DNA of 64,000 bases from Nephromyces sp. MM_2019 (taxonomy: Eukaryota > Apicomplexa > Aconoidasida > Nephromycida): the NCBI GenBank assembly GCA_015657535.1, contig JADHZB010000472.1, positions 41,118 to 105,117 of the forward strand, written 5' to 3'. The notes beneath the pieces were generated by a model that was not told the origin of the DNA, made no database searches, and saw only the letters and a program-made list of their open reading frames with translations. Shown in pieces: positions 12,658 to 25,692 of the stretch. Both the position numbers and the translations under genes were made by a program. How positions within the stretch are numbered: position 1 is the first letter of the stretch; each line of letters begins with the position of its first letter.

Positions 12658-13904
12658 CTACAATTGTTTAAAGATTGCTGGTTAGTTTATGTATTAAAAA
12701 TAATGTGCTGATAAATCATTATATAGTTTAATTATTAAGTTTACAAGCTTCTTTCTAATCTTTATAAATAATATATATATCATTTATGTAATACTTAATT
12801 TTCACATGCTCATCTTATGCTTACATATATATATGTAAATATATATAAGCATGTAAATTATATATAAACATGAGGTTATATGCAAAAATGGAGTTATATA
12901 TAAAGTTATATTTAGCACTTAAAAACTATAAATTATAAACAACAGTAAAAGAAAATTTAAAAACCCTCTCACCAACTGTCACGAGTCTATGAGGATGGTG
13001 GGCCATTATGTATCATAAAATAATATTTATTAAGATGATGATGAATGTTTATATTTGATATCTTATGCTGCTTGCAAACATGGAAATAATTATAATTTAA
13101 TATATCTAACTTTATTCTTCCCAAACTTTACCGTATAACTCAGTAAATTAGCTTACATTAAGTATTTGTTTATTCCAAATGTTAGAACTCCAAAGAGTAA
13201 AAGTGTAAAAGACATAACATCCACCAATAATTTATTTTCGAAAGAAGAATAATTTTCAGTTATCATTTCTTTGAACTTCATTGGAAAACTTATGATCACT
13301 CAAGGATCACTATCTTTATATTGATATTATAATAAGATAATCTGAATTTAACAATATAAATTTACATAACTAATTCATGATAAGGAAAATATTGCAGCAC
13401 CCTTTGATCAAATCAATAATTTTTGAACTAAAATTCTCCAAATATTCTAAGTTTACTTATTTAGTAAAATCAATACTATTCAAAAGTTTAATTACTTGAC
13501 TGTTTGGCAATCATAAAAACTAGATCCCTTTGAAATTTATTATATATTGTTTCAAATAAAGTAGGATGTATGATTGAGATAAATATTCTGTTATAAATAA
13601 CCTTGATTATTTTTAAAAAAATTTTATATAATGTGGAGCTGTGATGAGGACAACTTTTCTTGTTATTTTTGGAGAAAACTTATTTTATACTCGAAAGGTT
13701 GATTCTTAACTAATTTCATATTGAAAAAAATGCGATTTCTTGTTATTTTTATCATCCTATGAAAAATATTCAATCGTGTGTGTTAGTAATTCATATTATT
13801 GAAAATTCAATATTAAGTATTTATTTTTAGGGACCAACATCAATTAAGATTTTGTGTATCTATAAAGAAAATTGGTACATGTAATAAAGGATTGAGAGGG
13901 AATT
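12658..13904. other. Non-coding spacer
   Basis: AT-rich, with short ATATAT runs around 12770-12850 and no coherent frames. It probably contains the unfound first exon and promoter of the reductase gene near its left side and the 3' region of the TPR gene near its right. Confidence 0.5.
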
Positions 13905-16900
13905 TCAAATTGTGAAAGCTTTAATAAAACTTACAAGGTTGACGCTGCTCTCATGATATGTATCAGGAAATTTTTTCATTCTATTCTCGATCGCTTTTAA
14001 CATTAATTTAAGTTCATTCGAAGTTGTTCTGCAAAATTTAAACAAGATTAAAAAGAAATATAAAAATTGGAAAAGTGAATGTATGCGAGAGAGTATTCTT
14101 TTTGTGCTTTTTAGAGAAAATTATGTAACAACTCAGTTTTAAAGCATTTGTATCTAGATAAGAAATAAATATATACTTTGTATCATTGTTTCCAATATTT
14201 CCTAAATCAGGGATCAAGCTTAAAATTTGATGAAGTGATTTTTCCAGTTCTATTTTTTCATCTTCAAGATTGTGAGAATTAGGACTAAACAAGCGAGCCT
14301 AAAATTGAGAATTGATTATTATGAATTCAGATTGTAACACATTTAGATTGTAATTTATTCCATAATGAAAAACATTGGTGCAAACCTGAACTTGTCTAAG
14401 ATGACTAATTATAATGTTGAATGATTTTCGATATTGCCCATCAATCTTCAGGGTGCTAGCATATAGGAAAGAAATTTGAGGTGAATTTGGTATCTCATTA
14501 TTAACGAATTCAAAGAAATTCAAAACTTTGTCGAAATTCTCTTTGAATCCTTCCATCTTTTCAGAAGTTGCTTGTTGATATAAAAATTCAAAGCACCAAG
14601 TAGGGACCCTTTGTTTCTGAAATAGTTTATATCATGAAGTTCAGGATTTTAATGTTCTATTGGTTCAATCTCACCATCTTGAAATCTAATATCATTTTAT
14701 TCATTGCCTCGATCACCTTTGGGATATCCCTTAACTAGATATACAAATATTTTTCAGGAGAATTGAAATTTCATCTAGGCAAAGAAATACTCACTTGTAC
14801 ATTAACTTTAAGATAGGTATCCCAAATTCTCCAATCCTCTCGATTATAACGTAAAGCCTGCTCGATGCAATGAACTGCTTCTTTAAGCTTTTGCTTCTGA
14901 AATCAAAATTCTTGAGTCAATTTGATGCTTCTTTAAAATAAAAAATCAGCTTGTAAGGTTAATATTTTTAGTTCAGTTTAGTATGAACTATGATCATATA
15001 CAGAGAAATATTCAGTTGTTTTAAATGCTGAATTTTAACTGCTATTCTGAATGAATTTCTTTAAGCTATATATATGTATATATAACCTGTATATGTATTC
15101 CAGCCATATTTGCCCAAGCCTCTCCCTGCTCAGGTTCCAAGCTCACGACTTTTGAAAATGCCAACAGAGCTTTTTGCCAAAGTTCCAGTCTCATTAAGCT
15201 GCAGCCTAAGGTAAACCAACTACTAGGGTTTAATGGGTTTATTTCAAGTGCCAAATCAAATGCCTCGATGGCAGCCTTGAAATTTTGTTGTCGAAAATAG
15301 TAAGATCCTAAAAGCCTCTGAGCTCCTGCATAACGATTCTTTGAGAGCTCCCAAGCTTTTATATAACATTTATGGTCATCATCAAGCTGTCCCTTAACGC
15401 ACCATAGTGGAGGAGATGGCTGTATGGCTAATCTTTCTTCTACCTGTGATCAAGATCCAAAGATCCAAAAATAAAAAATCTAGCTTTATATTTATTCCTT
15501 ATAAAAAATTTACCAATAATTTTGCTTCGGCTTTTCTGTTGGCTGCAACAAGACAATTTACAGCCTCTTCCCACATCATCATATCCTTAAACATATTATA
15601 AGCCTATCAAGGATCAAGTTAAGATTCGATAATTGTGTATTATTAAGCAATTAGGAATAGTTTTGAAATTACTGAAATAAATGAGCCAATACTAAGCATC
15701 CTAATCCCTGATCAAAAAAGAGAATAATGGAAGAGATTAGTTAGAGAAATAAAATGAATAGTTAGCAGGCTCCGACCTAATTCTCTTTTGGCTTCCCATT
15801 GGTTGGGATAATCTAGAATATGAATGTAATTCAATCTGTGAGAACCGGAAGGTTCTTCATCTGTTCAATGGTGAATGAGAAAAAACATCTCAAAAACCTA
15901 GTGAGTTTTTAAAATTTGCATACCATAGTACTGATCCACAAGGGATTGTAACTGTAATGAAGCTCTTTCCACTGTTTTTAGCCTATGATTTTCGGCTTTA
16001 CATCGGAACCATAAACCAGAGGAGAAAACAAGCCAATGAGATGAAAGGTAAGGCTTTGAGGAAGGATTATAAGGATCGAAAGTTGAAGCAGATCGTGGTA
16101 AAACAAGGCATCTCTGAACAATAGCTGCTAATTCTTCAAATGCCATATCTGCCGAAGCTGAAAAGGTGTAAATTAAATTTATAGAAATAGGCTATTGAAA
16201 TCTTCCCAAAGAAATAAAAATAATTAGTTATCCGATTTGAAAGCTCAAGAGGTTCATAGAAGATATAAAAATTATAACCTGGAGTTGAAGATTGAAGATA
16301 TGAGCATCTTGCTAATAGTAAGCATTGCTCAAATGCACTGAGACTCGAAGTTATTTCCCCACCATCCTCTTGCCTATGTTATTAAATGCAAACATTTAGA
16401 AGTAGTTTTAATAGCTAAATATTAGATAATAATGATAAAATCTTAGGAAGATCAATATAAACATTCTTTACTCACTTTTCTAAAATTAGAGGGTTTTCAA
16501 GAATGTCAGTTTCAGGATTAACATCACTTAATGACCAGTATTTATGTTTCTCATTGTTTTGACCACCATTTGATTTTTCTATTTGTACAAAGTCCTCCTT
16601 GTTATCTAAAGGTGTAGACTCACTGAATGTCTTAACAACTAATTGAGCAAAATCTTCAGTTTGATATTTGCGCCTTATGCCATAAGCACCACTTAATTCG
16701 AATCTAAATCCGACAGCTTCACAGGCAAGATCTGTATAATTCAAATAAGGCATGAAGCTTCTATGTAATAAAATAGATTTAAAACCAGTGCTACTGAAAA
16801 ACACTGCAATTACTAACTAAGTCTCTAAGTTCAAACAGGAAATATTTTTCATTTTATACCTGAGATGGTGTTAAAAGAGTCTGTATAGCCATAAAATGAT

Positions 16901-18483
16901 AATCGAATAGCAAATTCCAAGAGCAGTGATGATTTTTCGTAAGGGCCGACTGTAAATTTAAATTAAAGGAGGAATATATGGAGGATTCACAAGTTAGTTT
17001 GTGCTAATTGCTCTTACTTTGTTCAAATTGTGGCATTGAATCATAGTATTCATTTGTTGAATCCTTTAGAAGTGGTTTAAGGCTATCTATGATTTCATTG
17101 TTTACCTTCTTACTAATTTGTGGCGAAAATAGCTCAGGTTCTAAAGTACTTATGCTCTTTTTTTTGAATGAGAAGGAACTTGGTAGTAACTAGTGAAAAA
17201 TAACATATTTTTGATAAAACATGAGAATAATTTTAAGCAGAGGTGATCAGTTATACCTCTAATTTCTTTAATGTTTCCATGTGCATTTGGATGCTAATGT
17301 CAAAAAGTGTCGGAGAAGTGTTTTCATAGGCCTTGCGGATAATTCGTTGCCATATGAATATTACTCGAGAATACCAAATGAACAAGGTTTTGAGTCTATA
17401 TTCACCTTGAAGCAAATTGTTATTGTAAATGATTATCTGTAGAAGGCTTAAACATGCCCACAAGTAACCGATTCCTCTAGTCATTTCATATATGACCTGT
17501 GATATAGATAAGGATTCGAATGTGAACAAATGATACTTGTAGCTTGCAGGAATTATATTGATTACCTCTCCATCAATGTTTAAGTCACTAGCAAATGCCT
17601 TGATCATTTTTGATTGTTCGTAAACTAATTCTCTATTAGAATCACCCAGGAGTTCGAAAAGGATATCATTACTTCCATCTGCGCTTATATTGTCATTGAT
17701 TTTGAAAGCCATACTTTTGGTAGGTTTCTTTGGATTTGAGAGTTTTGGGCCAGTCCAATTTACCTGGAAGTGATTTACATTTATGTAATGGTGGGTTTGA
17801 GAGCAAATAGCTTTCGATTACCTGTAAGAATATATAAAAAAAGTATTTTGCAATACTTAAAATGCCTATGTGACGTATGTTAGTAATAAATTGGTCAGAC
17901 TCATGGCCAACGAAGCTTTCAATTTGTTTGTTTATCGAAGCGCCTAGGGATTTGGCATCAAGATTTTCCCCTTTAAAGTAAAAATAGTGGTGATTATTCG
18001 CAAAATACTTTTATAATCGACTGTATGTTTTATACTCGATCATACCTGGCTGCATAAAAGGCTTGAAGATTGGCCAAGCCCAGTCTGTCGGTGATATTCT
18101 CACTTGCTCATAGTTCTCAAGGGACTTTAATAATTCAAAAAGTTTATAAGCTTCCTCTGAATAAATATAAGCAAAATCCAAAATTAAAAAAAAATAGGGA
18201 TTTTTATTGAGTATAGGACTTGTAAATCCTAGTTAGGTTTGTCAGACTATTTCTGATCAGTCAATTTGTGCAAATTCTAATTTTTATTATACAACTGTGT
18301 AGTAATATTAATTCAAGCTGGTGAAAATTAATACGATTTTATAGAAACAGCCAACAACTAACCTCTGGCTTCTTCTTCAAGAGGGCTCTGAAAGATCTGG
18401 TTGCACAAATCATCTATTCCTTTCCCTAGTTCTTCAGGAGGCACTAATAGTAATCTTTCTATAGTCCATTCTAGCGATTTCAT
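13905..18483 (-). CDS. TTC27/Emw1-like tetratricopeptide repeat protein
   Basis: A long gene of many exons beginning with ATG at 18483 (MKSLEWTIERLLLVPPEELG). The central region is helical without a signature. Towards the C terminus (about 15070-15330) come TPR units: RYAGAQRLLGSYYF-type and WFTLGCSLMRLELWQKAL, then LEPEQGEAWANMAGIH. This matches the conserved TTC27 core (INP...WF.LGC...L...AF...V.LEP...EAW.N). Weaker helical repeats continue to the last exon, which stops at 13905. TTC27/Emw1 proteins are conserved and needed for growth; the yeast protein is linked to cell-wall integrity and the human one to large protein-complex assembly. No more specific role is claimed here. The last exon could be extended by a GTAAG donor just before the stop. 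Confidence 0.75.
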
Positions 18484-19068
18484 TTTGGTAAGTTGATTGT
18501 TGTGATTTAGTGTCTATTGTGTTTCATTGAGGTAAGTACAAATGTTGGATAACATATGTACTCGTAGATTTAATTATGATAAGAATTGGGAAGTTGTGAA
18601 TAGTTTAATTATTCATCAACTCCTATCGTTGTATTTTCTGAGTGAATAAGCAAATGCTAATTAATTAAACCATTAATAAATTGTTGGGCAATCAATAATT
18701 CTACTGTTAGCTTCATTATGAAGTAGTAGTCTAGCAATCAATATATACCTAATGGCAGTCCCTCATTCTAGTTACTCCAATAAACTTGAGCCAATTGATC
18801 TCGCATTGCTATTAATTGTAACCAGGAAGTAGCAAAGAGCTTACGAGGTTTTAAAGCTAGCGTTAAGCGCACAATTGTTAAAATAATTTAGATGTCATAG
18901 ATTTCTTAGTCTTGTTAATTGTTATTTTTTTACAAGAAGTAAAATATTTTAAATTAAATTGAAGCTAAAAAATTCTCATGTTAAGGCGGCCAATAAACTT
19001 TACAGATCATTGGTAACACACTGTGATTCATTGGATATTTTATTAGGCATTTTAAAGTCAACACTTCT
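18484..19068. other. Non-coding spacer
   Basis: 585 AT-rich bases between the TPR gene start and the SPO11 stop. It probably contains the TPR gene promoter. No other feature is seen. Confidence 0.5.
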
Positions 19069-20563
19069 TTATTTAATATTGACTCGTAGGAATTCTATAA
19101 TGTAATCTTCAAGATTTTCAAAGCTATCCAAACTAAACTTAATCCCTTCAGAGGATAATTTTTTCAGATTTTTTCTGCAATTATAATATCTATGTGTTTA
19201 AGCGATATTTCAAAATTTTAAACATACTGCCACTCATGTGCACAATGTTGAGTAAAACTGGAATTCTCGGTGATATTTAATATACGCTTTTCAAGTCTGT
19301 AAACACGAAGTTTATTTTTATTTAGTAAAAATTTTATGATTTTACCCTTTTAACAAAGTAAAATCGGATTTTGTAAAGTGGGATAAATCAGAATTACGGA
19401 CAAATGATTTATTTAAAACTTCATGAGCCCCCGGTAAGCTTATCGGCCTTACTAATGCAGGAGTGTCTGGGTCGTTATCTGAGCTAGCACATAAGATCTT
19501 ATTATTATTTGTTAAGTAATTTTATTACAGAATCCACTTTTTTTGTCAGCACGTCCAAAGGCATATGTCATACCTATGCTTAAGCCTTGTAATAACTCCC
19601 TTAATACATTATAAAATAAGTTTGATCATTGGAAAGATACCATGGGGATCATTGTCTCCAATAAAAAAGAATTGAGATTGATCCGAGAATTTCCGGAATA
19701 GTAAATTTATAAATTTTTGTGATGGAATGTCTGTAAGATTGTGAGTAGTAAAATTTTGAACAAATTTTTAGATACCAGGATATCCTTTGGCAGTAAAAAT
19801 TATCCCTGCTCCAAAGCTTTAGAGATAATAGCTTTAACTCAGTGCTAAATAAAAATTCCCTTACCATTCTAAAAACCTGAACTCGATCAATCTATTAAAG
19901 ATACTTTCTTTTTCTACAATCTAAAATTAGATAAAACCAAAGTTATTTTTATTTTCATTAAGTAATACCAAAACAAAGTCAAGTTTCTTCAGCGGTTTGG
20001 CATCAATGATACTTATTGCTGGTATAGAATGACCACGAAGCTAAAAATAATAATTTTTAGTTGGCTTTCTATATATAAATGTGTCAATAATACCTCAAAA
20101 TCGTTCAGACAATTAACCCATTTTAATCCGCTCCCTGTGTTCATGAGTAAAGGTGCTTATAAAATAGCCTACTTTAAGAACCTGTGTTTTCCAATAACTC
20201 TATGTACCCTCTTAAAATTCCTTTGGGATTAGATACAATATTCATAAGGCTCCTAGGAGTTTGAAATTCTTGGGTTAAGTGCGCTAAGATTTTATTTGAC
20301 ACGTTTTGTGAACCATAAAGGCCAGCTCTTAAGTAGTATAAATGCCTAAGTGTTACACATTGGCTGGTAGTTAGCAGTAAGTGAAGGTCCGATAGGCAAG
20401 TAATTATTTGTGTAATTGATAAAATATTTTCATGATTAATTGGTTTTTTAAAACATTGAAAGCTGTTTTGAAGTCCTATAGAGTTTCCCTCTTCTCTATA
20501 TAGATTAAAAATAAATTCTAAAACCATTGTTTGTATGTTTTCTGAAGGTGATGTTCCAGCCAT
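19069..20563 (-). CDS. SPO11: SPO11 / topoisomerase VI A-like meiotic DNA-cleaving protein
   Basis: Starts at ATG 20563. The first exon carries the CAP/winged-helix domain with CVTLRHLYYLRAGLYGSQ, where Tyr77 aligns with the catalytic Tyr that attacks DNA, followed by TPRSLMNIVSNPKGILRG, the conserved R.SL...KG..G. block. Later exons carry the Toprim fold: VEKESIFNRL (about 19900) with the metal-binding Glu, GIIFTAKGYP (about 19800), and GDNDPHGI (about 19650) with the DxD pair. The C terminus ends at 19069. Spo11 makes the double-strand breaks that start meiotic recombination, so the organism should have a sexual cycle. In many lineages the residue two before IYY is acidic; here it is His. 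All catalytic residues are present. Splice sites were checked by phase for several introns, not all. Confidence 0.9.
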
Positions 20564-21068
20564 GTTGTTGAAGGATTGACTTGCTTGAATACTTTATACT
20601 TTTAATTCAAATAATCTTATTAGTTCAGTAGAAACTTGACTATTTTGCGTGTATGTACATCCCAGAGTAATTACTAGAGAATTTTTACAAGTCAGCCTAA
20701 TTCATATTTCATATACAATTTTAAAGCATTGGAATGATGAAAATCTTTCATTGATGCGTTAAGAGTATCCATTACCAAACTTTTTTAAGTTAATAAATTG
20801 ATACTAGTATATCACAAATTTGTGCAAACTCATGTTGAAAGAGACATACTAGCAACCCATACTCTTGGTGCTCTATAAAGGCTACTAGTGTTGCCTTGTA
20901 TATAATTAATTCATGCTGCTGTTTTAATTAGCAACAACAAGCTTTTGAGCTCACCAAATGGTTTTTAGTTTTTTTTATTAACTTGTGTATTAAAATTTAT
21001 AGGGTACATGAAAGTCGATTGAAAAAGTCCTAAATAGATTTTAAATATCCTTAGTAAAATATTTTTAT
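20564..21068. other. Non-coding spacer
   Basis: About 500 AT-rich bases upstream of SPO11 and downstream of the secreted cysteine-rich gene. It presumably contains the SPO11 promoter. Nothing else is seen. Confidence 0.5.
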
Positions 21069-21624
21069 TTAGGAGCATATAAAACCTTTATATGTTCTTT
21101 GGAGCTGCCCATCAAGTTTACCTTTGAAATCTGGTCCAATATTACAATTAATTTTACCTGTACAACAAAAAGGCACAATACCAGGTCTGCACGGCTTCCA
21201 CCTTGGTATACATTTAAATCCTATTAAATTACTACTCAGAATCATCTGCTCCCTTTCCTTAGATCTCTCCAGGATACTATCGTTTTCCTCATACTTGTAA
21301 TTGTTATCATCATAAGAATCATTTTCTGTCAATGCACCATTGATAGCATAATCGTTTGCCCTTTCATCAAAACTACTCTTTATTTTCGAGTCAGCCAATG
21401 CCTCAGCCTGCTCTGCATGTACCACAGATTCTGAGTATTCAAATATGAATTTAATCTCATTATATTTATTTTAAAATGAATTTCGATATTCAAGTACCTG
21501 TAAAATCATCTTTCAAAGGTATTCCATCTTCCCCAACTTGATCTTCACATAGTGTATTGGGTAGTAAAGTTGAGAACAACAAAATAGCATACGCTAACAT
21601 GAACCTACTTTTTAATACCTTCAT
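21069..21624 (-). CDS. Small secreted protein with C-terminal six-cysteine module
   Basis: Two exons (21624-21498 and 21430-21069) join in phase across a 67-base GT-AG intron to give 162 residues. Residues 1-25 form a classic signal peptide (basic MKVLKSR, then a hydrophobic core ending near LPNTLC). Residues 27-110 are acidic, hydrophilic and probably disordered. The C terminus has six cysteines at 116, 123, 131, 132, 138 and 161, spaced C-x6-C-x7-CC-x5-C-x22-C. The adjacent CC pair and first five spacings resemble inhibitor-cystine-knot folds, but the last gap is longer than usual. No family is recognised. It is probably exported or delivered to a secretory organelle or surface. Function is unknown, and the knot assignment is only a structural hypothesis. 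Confidence 0.75.
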
Positions 21625-22021
21625 TTATTAAAGTGCCTCGTTGGCCTATACAAAAAGTGCTAGAAAATTAACTATTATTAGAAAATTTTTAGCTTACTCT
21701 TTTATAATTTTATTAAAACTACCCCGATATACTCTCAAGTAGTTGTTTTATTTCTAAGGCATAGATTTTTTATCAATAAATATGCTTAGTTCATACATTG
21801 TTGAGGGAATTTACATAAATTGAACACTTATTTTGCACAAAGGTTGAAATTTTTAACAAGAATTAAAATATAATATTTATAGTGGAGTTGAGTTTATAAA
21901 TGAACTGCTATTTTTAAAAGGAAATATCGAATTCAATATGTTAAAGTTGGCAAAAATAAGTAAAAGTTAGTATTCAGTTCTATACAGTTAGGAGAAAATT
22001 TTTATTTTAAATCTGGTAGTA

Positions 22022-24549
22022 TTAATAGAAAGTTGTTAGTAGCCTTCTCGATTCGAAACCATTTCCTCCTAAAATTGAAATATTAAGTACAAAAGTCAAT
22101 AGTCTAGTTGTTAGAAAAAAATTAAACTAAAATAAAGCTTATTACCTGTTAACATATATAGGTAATCTAATTTTTCTGAAGGTAGATTATTCAATACAGA
22201 AGATTCTACCAAATTGCATACATAGTTTGTAAATTCTTGAGGCGTAAAGTTGCGGACAGTCAATATTTCGTTTTTACTACAAGGTGAGCAAATTTATATT
22301 TAAATGAAGTAAGTTAAAAAGAGGAATTTTAATTAGCTTTTTAAGCATTCAAGGACATAAAATATACCTAACTCCCAGCAATTCAGGTCTATATCTCCTT
22401 CTTTTCATATGTTTCCAGCAAGTTGAGTAAATTTTTAATCCTTAGGTAACAAAATAACAAGGAAGGCTATTAGATTTTCTTTTTTATAATGAAACAAGTC
22501 TTTAAGTTATCAAATTAATAAAATCTTTAACCTCGGGCATATTGATGACCATCCCATTTATAAAACAAGCGTGGCATTGTTAAATGATAAGAAGGAATCC
22601 AACCATCATATTTAGTACCCTCATACATAATGGATAAGTATTTTGAAACCGGAAAGCACTCATTCCATTGATCTATGATGAGAATTCATTTATTTTAATT
22701 CTTTTACGTACCAAAAAAGTTACTCAATGCTTACCAACAATAATTAGTAATGGATAAGTAGTTTGTGATTTGAGTTGTTCGAAAATCTCATAAGTGGATT
22801 GAACAGCAAAAGCAGAGTGCTGTAATCCATACTCAGCAATCTCAGCAAGATTTTGAGGGATAACCCTGTCCCTACTCATTTGGGAATTCAAGAAGCCAAA
22901 TTGTTAACAGAATGATATTTAAGAATCGATAATTGTAATCAAAACTATGAGTTATAAATACCTCAAACTGGGAAAAGTAATTTGTTCAGTGAAATCAAAC
23001 CAGAGCTCAAGTTTTTTCCTTTCTTGATTAATGATATCTTTAACAAGAGCGTCATGGTGTGGATCCTTTGAAAATTGATTAACAAAGATATTGTTAAAAT
23101 AGTAAAAGTAGTAATGCACATTTTAACTGAGACTAACATTAAGAAGTTCATTTTGGACAGCGGCTTTAATAAGTGGTTTAGTAACTAATTGACTATAAAG
23201 GCGATGAGTACCATCCAATGAACAATGTCCAAAGGTCGAAAGATTAACTGGAATGTTTCTAAGATATGGCTCGTTATAAGCTAGTAATCGCTCCAAGAAC
23301 TTTTGAGATTGCTCTATCTGGTGTAGCGAAGGTCAAGAGGGTGTAGTAAAAAAAAATGTTATTAAGAAATCTCTATGTGATAAATGATACCTGAATATAA
23401 AGGCCTGTTTTTGATCTTTTGATTTCCGAAACTTCTCGGGCATATCTTGACACTTCAGGCTCGAATATCACTAGCCATTTATTTTTCCGAGCCCAGTGGG
23501 TCACAAAGTTTAGTATACAACTCTAAAAAAAAGTATAACCAAGCGTTAGATTGAAATGTCGGATCAAACTACAAGTACAATTTTAAACTAAACAAATATA
23601 AAAAGATGTTCTTATTAGCTAGATTAAGTATCAACACCTTTCCAGTGCCTCTATGGCCATCAAGTAGAAATCCACTAGTATTTATCCTATATTTTTTAGT
23701 AATAGGATCATATTCATCCTTAAGAGCAATTAGTTCTGAAATTATTTCAAAGGTTGTTTTCCGAAACATTATTCCTAAAGGTGATTGATTTGATGGCAAA
23801 AGGGTCAAGTCGGCAGATAACTCTCCTGTTGGTAAAATTTATAAGCGCAGTATAATATCTAAATCTGTGGTAAGAAATTTTACTACGCGAGGCATTATCT
23901 TATGAAGGAAATGTCGTCAACCTTTTTGATTCTATACCTGCGAATCCTTCAGGAAGGAGTTCCTTGAGTTCGCTGGGTTGGAAATGAACAAATTTACCCA
24001 TCAAGTTTGAAGCTTGATAAAGGTCAAACTCTAAGAAGCATAATATTTTAGCGAAAAGCCTAATAAGATGTCGAAATAATATCAAATATCATAGTTACGT
24101 GTCACTGGAGATTTCCATGCTCTTTTAATATTCATCAGCTTTGGCTCATGATCTTTGTCCTTGTCTAAAAAGCTATTCATAGGATGTAGCTCAGCACTTA
24201 TAGAAGTTTTACCAGAGCTGGGAGTACTAATTCCGTATTCGGGGCTATAATTAATAAGCTCATTATCTTCTTTTCGCCTAGCTAGCTTGGTTAGGTTGAT
24301 TTTTGAGGTTCTCTTCCTGCTTGACTTGTCAGATTGTGATGAAAAACAAGCATTTTGGTGGGATAGAATGTATGGAATGGCGGCTCGGCTGGGTATGGTT
24401 TCAGGAAATGACCTTTTCATAAAAGAGCGTTGAAGGTGAAAAGCTGCAATATACCTGATATCGGGCATATATATTGAAGGAAGCTTCATGTTGAACTTAG
24501 TTTTTCCATCATTGATTAACAAATTTATGTTAATACTATTTCTACACAT
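22022..24549 (-). CDS. Mitochondrial small ribosomal subunit protein mS29 (DAP3)
   Basis: A multi-exon gene for the GTP-binding protein of the mitochondrial small subunit. DLYQASNLMGKFVHFQPSEL (about 24010) is the conserved lead-in. GFLLDGHRGTGK with the next exon's SCILNFV (about 23620) forms the Walker A P-loop. KNKWLVIFEPEVSRYA follows, matching the family's W-LVI-P strand. QWNECFPVSKY (about 22660) matches the DAVNQ..P.S.Y region, and LTGGNGFESRRL closes the protein at 22022. The first exon reads from ATG 24549; a second in-frame Met at 24489 begins a sequence rich in Arg, Ser and hydrophobics without acids, a likely mitochondrial presequence, and may be the true start. Together with uL3m it indicates active mitochondrial translation. 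Confidence 0.85.
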
Positions 24550-25275
24550 GTTTTAAACTCAGCAAATAGCTAACTCTGTCCAGTTATATATATTCAGTAG
24601 TAGACTCACTTACTTAGAAGATCAAACAATCTATGCCAATATTTAACTTAAAGTCTTACAATACGTGATGCTTATCAATAACAAATATTATGTCGCTAAG
24701 TTTCATAATAAGTTTGTTAATTATATGATTATTAATTCCTCCAATAAAGCTACATTTTTAAAAGTTTAAGGAATAATACTTAATTCAAAAGAGAGTTTCA
24801 CAACAATTTGTCTAGTTCGATTTCTCAATAATTTTTACTTTCGTTGAATCTTTATTAAAATTATAATACGACTCCTAATTGTTATTACATTAGTTAATAA
24901 ACCCCTGGATACTCCAAAAAGTTCAAGTACTGAGCTATGTTTGATTTAATTCTTAGAAATCGCAAATCATAACAACTTAAAGAAATAAATTAAACTAGTG
25001 TGATGTAACTACCATTTACTTTAGAGAGCGCTTAACAAACTCATCAGTCTTATGTATAAATATGTAATTCAGCTTTTTATAATCTAGAAGTTCTTTCTGT
25101 AATCCTCAAACGAAGTTTACGTGCATTTTTCTGGATATTAGCAAAACTTGAAAAAGATTTTATTAGCTACTTAAGTAGACATTATGTGTTATTACATGTG
25201 TCAATTTGTCTAAACTTTGTGGCAAAAATTTATTATTCTCGAGAATAGCTATAAAAATATATAAATTCTATTTGT
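24550..25275. other. Non-coding spacer
   Basis: About 725 bases of AT-rich sequence upstream of the mS29 gene. No coherent frames or RNA structure were seen. It presumably contains the mS29 promoter. Confidence 0.5.
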
Positions 25276-25692
25276 TTATTTTTTTTTAATTGTATTTTGT
25301 TTGCTGACTTTTGATTTTGTGCTAGCTTTAGTAGCTGCAGCACTCCTTTTAGAGCTAGTAGACCTGTTTTGAAAAAATCATTAAGCACAATTTTATTCAA
25401 TCTAAGGTATTCGGTCAATAATTAAATCACTAATGAAATTTATGCTAAGTTTGCCCTAAGAAATTGAATTTCTAAAGTGTTAAAAATAGATAAGAAATGT
25501 TTTCAAAATGAAACTCATTTAAATGGATAATTAATAAAGGCTAAAATTTATTTGAAGCTAAAACAACATCAGTTACAAACTAAACTTTCTCCTTTCATAC
25601 CCTTTTCTCATAAGAGTTTTCTTTGTCGTAGCTGATTTTTTGGTTCCTGCAGCTTTAGCAGAAGAGAATTTAGATTTCTTTGCAGGTGCCAT
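25276..25692 (-). CDS. Tiny lysine-rich histone-H1-like basic protein
   Basis: Two exons (25692-25601 and 25363-25276) join in phase across a 237-base intron and encode 59 residues. The protein starts MAPAKKSKFSSAKAAG and ends SKQNTIKKK. It has 17 Lys and 2 Arg, no acidic residue, and is otherwise almost entirely Ala, Ser and Thr. There is no globular winged-helix domain. This composition is that of the C-terminal tail of linker histone H1, as in the tail-only H1 proteins of trypanosomes and the H1-like proteins described in some alveolates. It probably binds linker DNA. If the donor at GTATG (25600) is not used, the first exon reads on to 39 residues. A basic nucleolar or ribosome-associated peptide remains possible. 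Confidence 0.65.
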
